A DNA stretch of 64,000 bases from Ignavibacteriota bacterium (GCA_003151825.1 PLYO01000041.1:1-64000); one strand, 5' to 3'. Counted from the stretch's first letter, positions 37,519 to 47,173 are shown. Translations and numbers: made by a program. The notes: generated by a model not told the origin, from the sequence alone.

Positions 37519-39426
37519 ATGTGTGGCATCGGCGGCGTATTCGATTATGGCTTTGCAACGCGACCGGAAATTACTCCGGAGCTGCTCACGCGTATGTCCG
37601 ACGCGATGGTGCATCGCGGGCCGGACGACGCCGGCTATTACATTGCGCCATCGGGCATTTGCGGCCTGACGTTTCGCCGCCTTGCAATTATCGATCTCAC
37701 CCCCGCCGGCCATCAGCCGATGAGCACGCATGATGGCCGCTACACCCTCGTCTTCAACGGCGAAATTTATAATCATCGCGCCATTCGCTCGGAACTCGAG
37801 GCAAAGGGGTATCGCTACAAGTCCCAATCCGATACCGAAACCATTCTTTACGCCTATCGGGAGTGGGGCGAGGCTTGCCTCGAAAGATTTTTCGGCATGT
37901 TTGCTATTGCCATTTGGGACAATGAGAAAAAAGAGCTGTTCTGTGCGCGCGATAGGATAGGAATTAAGCCGCTTTACTATGCCACGCCAAACGGACGCTT
38001 CATTTGGGGGAGCGAAATCAAAGCGCTGCTCCAGCATCCCGCTCTTCACGCGCAACTCAACGAGCGCGCGCTGCCGCACTATCTTTCGCTTATGATGCCG
38101 CCCGCGCCGACAACAATGTTCGAGGGAATCTTCAAACTTGAAGCGGGTCACTCATTGAGAATCGATACGAAAGGAAATATCACAAAGCGAGCATGGTGGT
38201 CGCTGCTGAATGCCGGTGCGCCGCTTGAAAATATTTCAGAAGAAGAAGCGATCGAAGAAATCCGGCGATTGCTGCGGCAATCCATTAAAGATCGCATGAT
38301 GTCGGATGTACCGTTCGGCGTGTTTCTTTCGGGCGGAATCGATTCGAGTTTGAACGTCGCCTTGATGGCGGAACTGATGTCTCGCCCGGTACAAACATTC
38401 TCGGTTGGCTTCAAGGACCTCGAAAAATATAACGAGATGCACTACGCGCGCGCGATTGCGAAAAAATTCGGGACGGATCATCACGAGGTTTTGATTGACT
38501 CGCACGACGCCGAAGGCGTGCTTTCAAATCTTGCCTATCACGAGGACGAGCCGAACGGCGACCCGGTTTGCATTCCGCTTTATTTCGTCAGCAAGCTGGC
38601 GCGCGATTCGGGAACGATCGTCGTGCAAGTCGGCGAAGGCTCGGATGAGGAGTTTGCGGGTTATCCGTGGCTCGTCCGCGATATTAAGCTTTACGATAGG
38701 ATGTGGAAGCCGCTTGGGATGGCCGCGCCAAAAGTTGTGCGGCGAGCAGCTTATCTCGCTGCAAGCCCGCTCGTAAAAAATCCGCTCATCCGCGAATACC
38801 TGCGCCGGTTCTCACGCGGCGAAGAACTATTTTGGGGCGGCGCGTTGGCATTTACCGAAGAACACAAGCGGCGGATGCTTAAAGGTTACGATGACCAAGA
38901 TTCATCATTCGGCTTTGCTGAGCAATGGCATAAGGAAATCAACGCGGCATATCCAAACACCGAATATACGCGCCGCATGATGTATCTCGAATTCAAGCAG
39001 AGACTCCCGGAACTTCTTTTGATGCGCGTCGATAAAATCGGGATGGCGGCGAGCATCGAGGCGCGGGTGCCTTTCTTGGATCACCGTATTGTGGAATTCG
39101 CGTTTCGGTTGCCGAGAAGAATAAAACTTGGCCCGAACAATGTGCCGAAATATATTCTGAAGAAAGCGTCGGAGGGAATCCTTCCCAATGAGCACATTTA
39201 CCGCAAAAAGATGGGCTTCGCCGCGCCGGTGAATGAATGGCTGAAAAAAGATTTGCGCGCCTTCCTTGAAGACCATCTCTTCCAAAGCGAACTATTAAAA
39301 ACGCATACGAACATAGTCTATATTCGGAGGCTCGTTCACGAGCATACGAGTGGCGCGCGCAATAACGGGCAGCTTTTGTGGTCGCTGCTCAATCTAACAT
39401 TGTGGGAAGAGCGATACTTAGTCTGA
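37519..39426 (+). CDS. asnB: Asparagine synthase (glutamine-hydrolysing)
   Basis: MCGIGGVFDYG; MVHRGPDDAGYY; FLSGGIDSSLNVALM. Confidence 0.97.
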   Translation: MCGIGGVFDYGFATRPEITPELLTRMSDAMVHRGPDDAGYYIAPSGICGLTFRRLAIIDLTPAGHQPMSTHDGRYTLVFNGEIYNHRAIRSELEAKGYRYKSQSDTETILYAYREWGEACLERFFGMFAIAIWDNEKKELFCARDRIGIKPLYYATPNGRFIWGSEIKALLQHPALHAQLNERALPHYLSLMMPPAPTTMFEGIFKLEAGHSLRIDTKGNITKRAWWSLLNAGAPLENISEEEAIEEIRRLLRQSIKDRMMSDVPFGVFLSGGIDSSLNVALMAELMSRPVQTFSVGFKDLEKYNEMHYARAIAKKFGTDHHEVLIDSHDAEGVLSNLAYHEDEPNGDPVCIPLYFVSKLARDSGTIVVQVGEGSDEEFAGYPWLVRDIKLYDRMWKPLGMAAPKVVRRAAYLAASPLVKNPLIREYLRRFSRGEELFWGGALAFTEEHKRRMLKGYDDQDSSFGFAEQWHKEINAAYPNTEYTRRMMYLEFKQRLPELLLMRVDKIGMAASIEARVPFLDHRIVEFAFRLPRRIKLGPNNVPKYILKKASEGILPNEHIYRKKMGFAAPVNEWLKKDLRAFLEDHLFQSELLKTHTNIVYIRRLVHEHTSGARNNGQLLWSLLNLTLWEERYLV

Positions 39427-39523
39427 ACTATGATTTTTGTGATTAGAATGATGTGCATGATTGGTAGAATCTAATCACACTAATCACACTAATCAATGGA
39501 ATCACAAGAATCATAGTTCAGAC
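39421..39523. repeat. Inverted repeat GTCTGAACTATGATTTTTGTGATTAG...AATCACAAGAATCATAGTTCAGAC
   Basis: Arms provide the stop codons of both convergent genes. Confidence 0.8.
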
Positions 39524-40930
39524 AATGCGTCCGCCGAATGCATCCCCATGCTCAGACGAGTTCCCATCGTGTTGGGTCACCACTTCCTCTTGAATGGCTT
39601 GCACCACAACCCGATTCCCGGTCATTTGAATGACGGATACCGCAGTTCCCGGCGCGATAAATTCTCCATTGGTGACGGCATCGATCTTGCGGTCTTCGAT
39701 GAGAACGATTCCCGCCGGACGAAGCATGGTTTGCGTAATTCCTTTTTTGCCGATGAGAAGCGCCTGCTCGTTCGTGTAGAACGTAGTGTCGGCGGTCGTC
39801 GCTAAGAGGCGGAATTTTTGCAGCCACTCGGCTTTCGGCCCGAATTTTACGATGAGGTACCCGAGCACGATGACGCCCGAAAGCGAAATGGCGAGCGTCA
39901 CGAAGGTCTGCGTAAGCCGTGCCGGGGTGAGCGTTTCAAGATTGCCGGCCAGCGCGAGGAAGAGTCCGGCCACGACACCAATAATTCCCAGCACACCGGC
40001 CAGCCCGAACGTCGGCACCGGCGAGACTTCGATGAGCAGCAGCGTGATGCCCGCCAGAAACAGAACGATGGCGATAAATGGCGCGACATTTGTAATATAT
40101 TGTCCGCCAAAAAAGAGCGCGAACGCCGCGACGGCCGCGATGGTGATTGCGCCGAAATGCCCGGTCTTGACGGTATAAAAAGCTCCCGCCATGCCGATCA
40201 TAATGAGGAGGGAACTAACTATTCCAGAAGTAAGAAAGCGAATCAGTTTATCGCCAAAGCTTTCCTCGGTATTGATAATATCGGTGGCCTGAATTCCGGT
40301 GGCTGCGAGCGCGGCGTCGATGGTTTCCGCAGTGGTATCGGCGTATTTTACTTTGATGGCGTCGTCCGTTGTGAGCGTGAGCAGCTTGCCGGGTGGTAGC
40401 GTAATGCCAATACTTGAATCGAGTCCAACGGATTCATCCACCATCGCTTCGGCAATGCGTGGGTCGCGGTGGTTGCGCTCGGCGGTCGAGCGCATTTCCG
40501 CGCGCATGTAGGAATTTACTTTTTCGGATGCTTTCTCGCCCGTCGCGTAGATCGGCGTAGCTGCGCCCATTGTCGAGCCGCTGGACATCACGATCTTTTG
40601 CGCAGCAAGCGAAATAAGCGAGCCGGCGGAAATCGCGCGTTTATCTATGAAAGCAATCGTCATCGGAACTTTTGCATTCAGGATTGCATCCCGAATTTTT
40701 ATTGCCGCATCCAGCGCGCCGCCGAGCGTATTGACGTGCAGCAGGATAACCGCATGGTCTTTCTCCGCCTGTTCCACGGCTCGCTCGACATAAGAAGCCA
40801 TTCCGGCATCGACTTCATTCGCGATCTCGATCACAAGCACGCGATGCGGGCCTTTTACGCTATCAGACTGCGCGTAGGACGATCGAAAAGCCAGGAAAGG
40901 AATACAAAGGAGGAAGACGGTGGTTTTCAT
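39518..40930 (-). CDS. NfeD-family (ClpP-class) membrane serine protease
   Basis: VILLHVNTLGGALDAAIKIRDAIL; SAGSLISLAAQKIVMSSGSTMGAATPI; C-terminal NfeD OB-like region. Confidence 0.93.
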   Translation of the reverse strand: MKTTVFLLCIPFLAFRSSYAQSDSVKGPHRVLVIEIANEVDAGMASYVERAVEQAEKDHAVILLHVNTLGGALDAAIKIRDAILNAKVPMTIAFIDKRAISAGSLISLAAQKIVMSSGSTMGAATPIYATGEKASEKVNSYMRAEMRSTAERNHRDPRIAEAMVDESVGLDSSIGITLPPGKLLTLTTDDAIKVKYADTTAETIDAALAATGIQATDIINTEESFGDKLIRFLTSGIVSSLLIMIGMAGAFYTVKTGHFGAITIAAVAAFALFFGGQYITNVAPFIAIVLFLAGITLLLIEVSPVPTFGLAGVLGIIGVVAGLFLALAGNLETLTPARLTQTFVTLAISLSGVIVLGYLIVKFGPKAEWLQKFRLLATTADTTFYTNEQALLIGKKGITQTMLRPAGIVLIEDRKIDAVTNGEFIAPGTAVSVIQMTGNRVVVQAIQEEVVTQHDGNSSEHGDAFGGRIV

Positions 40931-40980
40931 AACTCACGTAAAGGCGTGGAAGGGCGAGAGGGTTTCCGAGTTTATTCCAT

Positions 40981-41280
40981 TCAATCAGATCCCATCAGCA
41001 AAAAATCGCGCGACATGTGAATGAGTCCGACGATTTCAATCGAATCGAAGACCAATCGATACATCATGCGATAGCTATCAATAAAAATCTCGCGTACCGG
41101 GGATTCCGGATATTCGGGAATGATTCTTCCGCGATTAGGGAATGACTTCAACGATTGTGCAGCTTCCCGAGCTTTAATCAGAAATCGTTTGGCATAGAGT
41201 GGAGAGCCACAGCGGAGATAGCGGTAGATCGACTCTAAATCATTTCGCGCAGAGTAGGACCAAACTATTCTTCGAGCCAT
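40981..41280 (-). CDS. RelE/ParE-family toxin
   Basis: IVWSYSARNDLESIYRYL...LKSFPNRGRIIPEY...VREIFIDSYRMMYRL. Confidence 0.88.
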   Translation of the reverse strand: MARRIVWSYSARNDLESIYRYLRCGSPLYAKRFLIKAREAAQSLKSFPNRGRIIPEYPESPVREIFIDSYRMMYRLVFDSIEIVGLIHMSRDFLLMGSD

Positions 41281-41453
41281 TGCCTAAAAGTAGCTTCCAT
41301 CGCTTCTTCTGAAATAACGCGACCTGTCTCCAAATCTTTTATACCCTCGTCGATTTTTTCGCGGACGAAAATATGATAATGCACGTCGTCGAATGTCACA
41401 TCGTCAGGAAGAACTTCGAGCAATTCCCTTACTTGTTCTTTTGCATTTAGCAT
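41265..41453 (-). CDS. Cognate antitoxin candidate
   Basis: LEVLPDDVTFDDVHYHIFVREKIDEGIKDLETGRVISEEA; overlaps toxin start. Confidence 0.8.
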   Translation of the reverse strand: MLNAKEQVRELLEVLPDDVTFDDVHYHIFVREKIDEGIKDLETGRVISEEAMEATFRQWLEE

Positions 41454-41513
41454 GGCTATTTTCTAACCGGATTAACTCTGAATGGGTTCAGTCAACTTCT
41501 CAGCTATCAAATA

Positions 41514-41546
41514 AAAAAGCCCCTGAAAAAATTCCAGGAGCTTTTC
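41514..41546. terminator. Bidirectional-type terminator AAAAGCCCCTG...CCAGGAGCTTTT
   Basis: Inverted arms with flanking A/T tracts downstream of rplQ. Confidence 0.7.
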
Positions 41547-41567
41547 AAATTTAGAGCAGCACGAATA

Positions 41568-42119
41568 TTAGGCTGCTTCCGCCTTCTTCCGCCGCGTAGC
41601 ACGCGGTTTTTTCGGGCCTTCCTCGGCGGCTTCCGCTTCGGCGAGTTTCGCTTCGGCGGTGTTGGCTTTGTTGCGCGTTGGGCGCGGCTTGGCGGCGGTT
41701 GCTGTGGGCGCGGATGGAGTTTCGGTTCCGCTCCAATCGACAAGCTCGATGATCGCCATCTCCGCGTTATCGCCGTGACGGTAGCCGAGCTTCACCACGC
41801 GCGTGTATCCGCCCGGACGGTCTTTCGAGCGCGGCGCAATCTCGGTGAAGAGCGATTTTATCGCAGCTTCATCCTTGATAACCTTCCCGATCTCACGTCG
41901 AGCGTGGATGAGCGATGCAGCAGCGTTCGCGCCTTCAAGCGCAAGCGAACGCTTCGCCCGCGTGATAATCGGCTCGACGTAATGCCGCATTTCCTTCGCT
42001 TTCGCTTCGGTCGTCTTAATGTGCTTATGCAGGAAAAGCGACGTCGCAAGCCCGCTCATCGTCGCGGCGCGATGGCTTGCGGTGCGATTTAATTTTCTTC
42101 CTTTTACTCCGTGTCTCAT
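41568..42119 (-). CDS. rplQ: 50S ribosomal protein L17 with Ala/Lys-rich C-terminal extension
   Basis: MRHGVKGRKLNRTASHRAATMSGLATSLFLHKHIKTTEAKAKEMR. Confidence 0.97.
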   Translation of the reverse strand: MRHGVKGRKLNRTASHRAATMSGLATSLFLHKHIKTTEAKAKEMRHYVEPIITRAKRSLALEGANAAASLIHARREIGKVIKDEAAIKSLFTEIAPRSKDRPGGYTRVVKLGYRHGDNAEMAIIELVDWSGTETPSAPTATAAKPRPTRNKANTAEAKLAEAEAAEEGPKKPRATRRKKAEAA

Positions 42120-42122
42120 GTG

Positions 42123-42221
42123 AGTGCTAAGTGCTAAAGTGCTAAGTGCTATAGTGCTGAACGCTTAAAATGTTATAGTGTGGTCTTAGACTCAGCACTT
42201 AGCACTTTAGCACTCAGCACT
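42123..42221. repeat. Long hairpin built of AGTGCTAA repeats between rpoA and rplQ
   Basis: Perfect 21-bp arms 42130-42150 / 42194-42214, extended with one mismatch. Confidence 0.85.
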
Positions 42222-42223
42222 TC

Positions 42224-43216
42224 TCAATTGGCTTCCGTCGGTTGCGGTTCGAGATAGTGATCGACGTCCATCCCGAACGTCAGTCCGAGTGAATCGACGA
42301 TCTTGCCGAGTTCGTCGAGCGATTTGCGTCCGAAATTGCGGAAGGTCAGAAGATCGCGTTCGTCCTTGCGGACGAGTTCGGCGATGTTCTTGATGTTCGC
42401 GGCGCGCAAGCAGTTTTGCGAACGGACCGAAAGCGTGAGCGTATCGACGGGCGTGAGCAGCACCTGCTTGATGCGCTCGGTTTCGCTGTCGGCAATAGGC
42501 CGGCGCTCTTCTTTTTCTTCTTCGCCGCCAAAGCGGACGAAGAGGTTGATGTGATCGCGTAAAATGCGTCCGCCGATGGTCACCGCTTCTTCCGGCGTAA
42601 GGGAACCATCGGTTTCGACCTCGATGATGAGGCGCTCGTAATCCGTTTTTTGTCCGACGCGCGTCGGCTCGACATTGTAGCGGACGTTCACGATCGGCGT
42701 GTAGATCGAGTCGATAGCGATGGTGCCAAGCGGCGCATCGAGCGTTTTGTTTTCTTCGGCAGGAACGTAGCCGCGTCCGTGCCCGACGCGAAGCTCCATC
42801 TGCACGCGAGCGCCGTTTGACATCGTAAACAAATGGTGCTTCGGATTCAGGACTTCGATTTCCGGCGAAAGCTCCTGCAAATCACCGGCAGTAAAATCCT
42901 TCGGCCCTTTGACGTCGATAAGCACGCGCGTGGAACTCGATTGCTCCGCGCGCAGCCGAACGCCCTTCAAATTCAGGATAATCTCGGCCACGTCTTCGAC
43001 GACGCCTTTCATCGTCGAGAATTCATGGAGCACCCCATCGAATCGGACGCTGGTAAACGCAGTGCCGGGTATCGAAGCGAGCAGAACGCGGCGCATCGAA
43101 TTACCGAGCGTCGTTCCATATCCTTCTTCGAGTGGCGAGGCGATAAACCGCCCGTAGGTATTCGTTCGGGACGAGCCATCAAGCTCGATCCGGTCTGGCA
43201 TGTGTAGATTAGTCAT
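42224..43216 (-). CDS. rpoA: DNA-directed RNA polymerase subunit alpha
   Basis: RFIASPLEEGYGTTLGNSMRRVLLASIPG; CTD FGRKSLDELGKIVDSLGL. Confidence 0.98.
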   Translation of the reverse strand: MTNLHMPDRIELDGSSRTNTYGRFIASPLEEGYGTTLGNSMRRVLLASIPGTAFTSVRFDGVLHEFSTMKGVVEDVAEIILNLKGVRLRAEQSSSTRVLIDVKGPKDFTAGDLQELSPEIEVLNPKHHLFTMSNGARVQMELRVGHGRGYVPAEENKTLDAPLGTIAIDSIYTPIVNVRYNVEPTRVGQKTDYERLIIEVETDGSLTPEEAVTIGGRILRDHINLFVRFGGEEEKEERRPIADSETERIKQVLLTPVDTLTLSVRSQNCLRAANIKNIAELVRKDERDLLTFRNFGRKSLDELGKIVDSLGLTFGMDVDHYLEPQPTEAN

Positions 43217-43398
43217 TTCTTTTTCGTGCTCCTCTTAAATAAGTGCTAAGTGCTAAAGTGCTAAGTGCTTAGTTCCAAAAACTTCTTTTCCAGTTGTTCT
43301 TAAGAACGGCATTTAACGACTTAACTTTGATTCTATAATTTTTTTTATGCTTCTTCATACTAAGCACTTGCCAGCACTTAGCACTTCAGCACTTAAAG

Positions 43399-44031
43399 TT
43401 ACTTGGAATAGAGTTCGACGATCAGCTGCTCGTTGGCATTGAGTGGAATATCCGTTCGCTCGGGAACCGCCAGAAACACTCCGGAGAGATTGGCTTTGTC
43501 GAGCGAGAGCCAATTGGGCACCGCCGAATCGCCGCGCGTCCGCTGAAGCGATTCATGCACGACGGAAAGCCTACGGCTGGATTCTTTCACCTGAATGGTA
43601 TCGCCCGGCGAAACGAGCGCGGAAGGAATGTTCAAAATCCCGCCATTGACCGTAATGTGACGATGCAAAATAAGCTGGCGCGCGGCCTTGCGGCTGGGCG
43701 CGAGATTTAATCGATAGACCACATTATCCAATCGGCGTTCGAGCAGCTTTACTAAGTTCTCGCCGGTGACGCCGCGAAGTTTCGCGGCCTTTTCGAAGGT
43801 ATTGCGAAATTGCGTTTCGAGCATTCCATAGAGGCGGCGAACCTTCTGCTTCTCACGAAGCTGAATGCCATATTCGGAGACCTTCTGCCGCCGGTTCAGG
43901 CCATGCTGACCCGGCGGATAGGCCCGTTTTTCGACGGGACACTTTTCCGAGTAACACTTTGCGCCTTTCAAAAAAAGCTTTTGCTTTTCGCGGCGGCAAA
44001 GCTTGCACGATGAATCGGTATAACGAGCCAT
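43399..44031 (-). CDS. rpsD: 30S ribosomal protein S4
   Basis: [48 protein letters not shown]. Confidence 0.98.
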   Translation of the reverse strand: MARYTDSSCKLCRREKQKLFLKGAKCYSEKCPVEKRAYPPGQHGLNRRQKVSEYGIQLREKQKVRRLYGMLETQFRNTFEKAAKLRGVTGENLVKLLERRLDNVVYRLNLAPSRKAARQLILHRHITVNGGILNIPSALVSPGDTIQVKESSRRLSVVHESLQRTRGDSAVPNWLSLDKANLSGVFLAVPERTDIPLNANEQLIVELYSK

Positions 44032-44189
44032 TCTTTTTAATTACGAATTACGAATGACGAATTACGAATTCGCAATTTGTCATTCTTGCCTTCTTCCTCC
44101 ATGATGGTTCCACTGGAGTTTACAGCTTTAAAAAAACTCCCTCTCCTTACTAAGGAGAGGGCCGGGGAGAGGTCCCCCCCAAAAAAAAA

Positions 44190-44591
44190 TTATACTCTAC
44201 GTTTCTTCGGTGGGCGGCAGCCGTTGTGCGGCATGGGCGTGATGTCCCGGATGGTCAGGACTTCAATCCCGGCGGTTTGGAGCGCGCGCACTGCCGCTTC
44301 GCGTCCCGAGCCGGGGCCTTTGATCAGCACATCGACTTTGCGCAAGCCCATATCGAAGGCTTCCTTCGCGCAGTTTTCCGCCGAGACCTGCGCGGCGAAC
44401 GGCGTGTTCTTGCGCGATCCCTTGAAGCCCATCTTACCCGCCGTGGCCCACGAAAGCGTGTTGCCGCGAATATCCGTAAGCGTGATAATCACATTGTTGA
44501 ACGTCGCCTTCACATGCGCGACGCCCAGCGATTCCGCCTGGATCTTTTTCTTCTTTTTGGTACCCTTGGTTGCTGCTGCTGCTTTTGCCAT
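44190..44591 (-). CDS. rpsK: 30S ribosomal protein S11
   Basis: [40 protein letters not shown]. Confidence 0.98.
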   Translation of the reverse strand: MAKAAAATKGTKKKKKIQAESLGVAHVKATFNNVIITLTDIRGNTLSWATAGKMGFKGSRKNTPFAAQVSAENCAKEAFDMGLRKVDVLIKGPGSGREAAVRALQTAGIEVLTIRDITPMPHNGCRPPKKRRV

Positions 44592-44606
44592 TCTTTCGAT
44601 CTTGTT

Positions 44607-44674
44607 GCGTAGGTCGGTGCTTCCAGCCCGACCTTCCTTGGGGGTGGTGTCGGGCTGGAAGCACCGACCTACGC
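44607..44674. repeat. GCGTAGGTCGGTGCTTCCAGCCCGAC hairpin between rpsM and rpsK
   Basis: 26-bp perfect arms 44607-44632 / 44649-44674. Confidence 0.9.
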
Positions 44675-44681
44675 GTTAAAA

Positions 44682-45059
44682 TTACTTTGTTGCTTTCTTC
44701 TTTCCGGCGACGGTCTTGCGGCGGCCTTTGCGGGTTCGTGCGTTCGTGCGGGTGCGCTGGCCGCGCACCGGAAGCCCTTTGCGATGCCGGAGTCCGCGAT
44801 ACGCGCCGATGTCCATCAGACGCTTGATGGCAAGCTGCATCTCGCTGCGGGCCGTGCCTTCGACTTTGTAATCGGCGGTGATAACCCCACGGATGGTCGT
44901 TACTTCATCCTCGGTCAGATCGTTAATTTTTTTATCGTCAGGAATCCCGGCGGCCACAAGGATTTTATGCGCATTCGTTTTGCCGATGCCGTAGATATAC
45001 GTCAGTCCGACGACGGATCGTTTGTTTTTCGGAAGATCAATGCCGGCTATTCGAGCCAT
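44682..45059 (-). CDS. rpsM: 30S ribosomal protein S13
   Basis: [50 protein letters not shown]. Confidence 0.98.
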   Translation of the reverse strand: MARIAGIDLPKNKRSVVGLTYIYGIGKTNAHKILVAAGIPDDKKINDLTEDEVTTIRGVITADYKVEGTARSEMQLAIKRLMDIGAYRGLRHRKGLPVRGQRTRTNARTRKGRRKTVAGKKKATK

Positions 45060-45169
45060 TCGTTAAAAAGTGCTTAAAATACTAAAGAATCGCTAAGTGT
45101 CTGATGGAAAAGGTGCCTATTTTGCGTGTGCTCGGTTAATACTCATCAAACTTTTCATGAACTCTGAGG

Positions 45170-45286
45170 TTACCCCTGACGCTGCTTATGCTTCGGATTC
45201 GACTTGCAAATTACGCGCACCACGCCCTTTCGGGTGACGACCTTACAATTTTCGCAGCGCTTTTTTACCGATGCCTGAACTTTCAT
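45170..45286 (-). CDS. rpmJ: 50S ribosomal protein L36 (below ORF-track cutoff)
   Basis: [38 protein letters not shown] read directly from minus strand. Confidence 0.97.
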   Translation of the reverse strand: MKVQASVKKRCENCKVVTRKGVVRVICKSNPKHKQRQG

Positions 45287-45302
45287 GTTCGTGTTTCAAT
45301 AT

Positions 45303-45521
45303 TTACTTATACCGGTACGTAATCCGCCCCTTGCTGAGGTCATACGGGGAAAGCTCGATGGTTACGCGGTCGCCCTGCAGGATTTTGATGTAATTCATCC
45401 GCATCTTGCCGGAGATCCGTGCGAGGATTTCATGGCCGTTTTCCAGCTTGACCCGAAACGTTGCGTTCGCTAACGCTTCTGCTATGATCCCATCGACCGT
45501 AATCGCCCCTTGTTTGGCCAC
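45303..45521 (-). CDS. infA: Translation initiation factor IF-1
   Basis: [53 protein letters not shown]. Confidence 0.97.
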   Translation of the reverse strand: MAKQGAITVDGIIAEALANATFRVKLENGHEILARISGKMRMNYIKILQGDRVTIELSPYDLSKGRITYRYK

Positions 45522-45813
45522 TTATCCCTTATTCGTGCTTTCCCGTTTGCGCTTCAAATAGGGGAAATCGACGCTAAACCCTTTATTATCAAAGGCTTCA
45601 CATAAATTTAATACAATAAGAACCCCATTTGCCTTTTTCAGCGCGGGCCTTTAACCGAAAGGAGGGCAGGATTGTTCCATAGGTGTCTGAACCGGGATTT
45701 GTGGGATGTGTGGGATGTATGATTTGCGTGTAAACCGGGTTTTTAACCCGGTTCAAAATTTGCACTGGGTTGAAACCAGCATCGTCGGCGATGCGTGGTG
45801 TACACCAATTATA

Positions 45814-45851
45814 AGGCACTCATTATTACCCCACTCACCTGGGCACTTTTG
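45814..45851 (+). promoter_or_regulatory. Leader element copy A (AGGCACTCATTATTACCCCAC...GGGCACTTTTG)
   Basis: Direct repeat of 47004-47042; 25 bp upstream of DUF4258 ORF. Confidence 0.6.
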
Positions 45852-45875
45852 AGATAAATCCCACCTTACTCAGCT

Positions 45876-46142
45876 ATGCGAGAAATTAATCTTCCGATTC
45901 GGCTAACAAAACATGCCGACGAGCAATGCCACGAACGAGGCGCTACGGAGGATGAAGTTCGTGAAGCGATTCTTTTCGGCGAGTGGGAGGAAGTCAAGAA
46001 TGGAAGAACGATCGCAAAGTTGAATGTGCAATTCGGTAAGACATGGGCGGGAAATATGTATCCAATTAAACAGGTCGCGCCGGAGTTCGTTATAGAAGCA
46101 AGGGAGATCGTCGTGATAACAGTTTATACTTTCTATTTTTAA
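45876..46142 (+). CDS. DUF4258-family toxin-like protein
   Basis: LTKHADEQCHERGATEDEVREAILFGEWEEVKNGR...EIVVITVYTFYF. Confidence 0.8.
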   Translation: MREINLPIRLTKHADEQCHERGATEDEVREAILFGEWEEVKNGRTIAKLNVQFGKTWAGNMYPIKQVAPEFVIEAREIVVITVYTFYF

Positions 46143-46163
46143 TTATGAAGATCAGCTACGATT

Positions 46164-46385
46164 ATGAAGATCAGCTACGATAAAGAAGTCGATGCGCTCT
46201 ACATTCGCTTGCTCGAAGGCGAGCAGCAGTCGCGTACCCTGCGGTTGACGGATGAAGTCGCGCTTAACATCGGGAACGAGGAGCAGCTTATCGGCGTCGA
46301 AATTTTAGACGCAAAAAATATTCTCGGGCATGGCCAGCTTCCGAAGCTCCTCATCGAGAATATCAATTTTGCAGTTGCGCCGTAA
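46164..46385 (+). CDS. DUF2283-family protein
   Basis: MKISYDKEVDALYIRLLEGEQQSRTLRLTDEVALNIGNEEQLIGVEILDA. Confidence 0.88.
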   Translation: MKISYDKEVDALYIRLLEGEQQSRTLRLTDEVALNIGNEEQLIGVEILDAKNILGHGQLPKLLIENINFAVAP

Positions 46386-46421
46386 ATTTCAAGATCATCA
46401 GTATTCGGCCAATACGGATCC

Positions 46422-46736
46422 ATGTTTGAAAAAATCCGAGAATGCTTCAAGCGGCAAGCTGTGATTTTTTCGAAACATGCTGCAATGGAAATGGAGTATG
46501 AGCCGCTCGGTGAGATATTGACGCAAGATGTATACGATGCCGTGTTGTTCGGCGAATGCCTTCGGGAGTATGAGGACGATAAGCCCCTGCCATCGTGCCT
46601 TATCTTTGGATGGGTAGGCAACCAAAGGCCCATTCATGCCGTTTGCGGATACGATGCGGAGCGGGACAGGGCGGTCGTGATAACCGTCTATGAGCCGCAT
46701 CCAAATTTGTGGATAAATTTTCGTGAAAGGATCTAA
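46422..46736 (+). CDS. DUF4258-family toxin-like protein
   Basis: VIFSKHAAMEMEYEPLGEILTQDVYDAVLFGECLREYEDDKPLPSCLIFGW...AVVITVYEPHPNLW. Confidence 0.88.
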   Translation: MFEKIRECFKRQAVIFSKHAAMEMEYEPLGEILTQDVYDAVLFGECLREYEDDKPLPSCLIFGWVGNQRPIHAVCGYDAERDRAVVITVYEPHPNLWINFRERI

Positions 46737-46992
46737 AAAGATGAAATGTGTCGTATGCCACGGCGAGGACATTCAGGAGCAGCACGTCGAAGAAGAGATG
46801 CGCAGCGGGAAGGACATCGTCCTTGCTCCGGTCACCTGTCTTGTCTGCCAAACATGCGGCGAACGCTATTTCGATACTGCAACGATGCGGCGTCTCGAAA
46901 CGCTGCGCGCCGAACTTCGTTCCGGAACGATTGCCCTGAAACAGATCGGTAAAGTGCTGGCGATTGATCCCGTTTTCGCCAAAGCGGCGTAA
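46723..46992 (+). CDS. YgiT-type zinc-finger antitoxin candidate
   Basis: MKCVVCHGEDIQ...VLAPVTCLVCQTCGERYFD; overlaps upstream DUF4258 gene; start likely 46741. Confidence 0.88.
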   Translation: MKGSKKMKCVVCHGEDIQEQHVEEEMRSGKDIVLAPVTCLVCQTCGERYFDTATMRRLETLRAELRSGTIALKQIGKVLAIDPVFAKAA

Positions 46993-47003
46993 GTGCGTGA
47001 TTT

Positions 47004-47042
47004 AGGCACTCATAATTACCCCACCCCACGCGGGCACTTTTG
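47004..47042 (+). promoter_or_regulatory. Leader element copy B
   Basis: Aligns to copy A over 38-39 bp with few mismatches. Confidence 0.6.
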
Positions 47043-47069
47043 CCCGAACAGGTTCCTTTCATTCCTGCC

Positions 47070-47147
47070 ATGAACCCGAACCGCTTCCTCGCGCTTGCCC
47101 TCTTCGCCTGGCTTGCCGCCGCGCCCGCCGGCGAAGCCGGAACTTAG
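47070..47147 (+). CDS. Truncated signal-peptide ORF MNPNRFLALALFAWLAAAPAGEAGT
   Basis: Sixth copy of the micropeptide repeat, opposite strand from the 19-21 kb array. Confidence 0.5.
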   Translation: MNPNRFLALALFAWLAAAPAGEAGT

Positions 47148-47173
47148 CCTTCTGAAAAAGCTTTTCCAACACA

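Noticed and set aside
37281-37529. N-terminal extension of the TrpS ORF
   Set aside because: Encoded by the GTCATTGCGAGG repeat; true start MKRRVFSGIQPSD at 37280
42123-42221. Possible CRISPR-like short repeats (AGTGCTAA words)
   Set aside because: Units are contiguous 8-10 bp words forming a hairpin, without spacers
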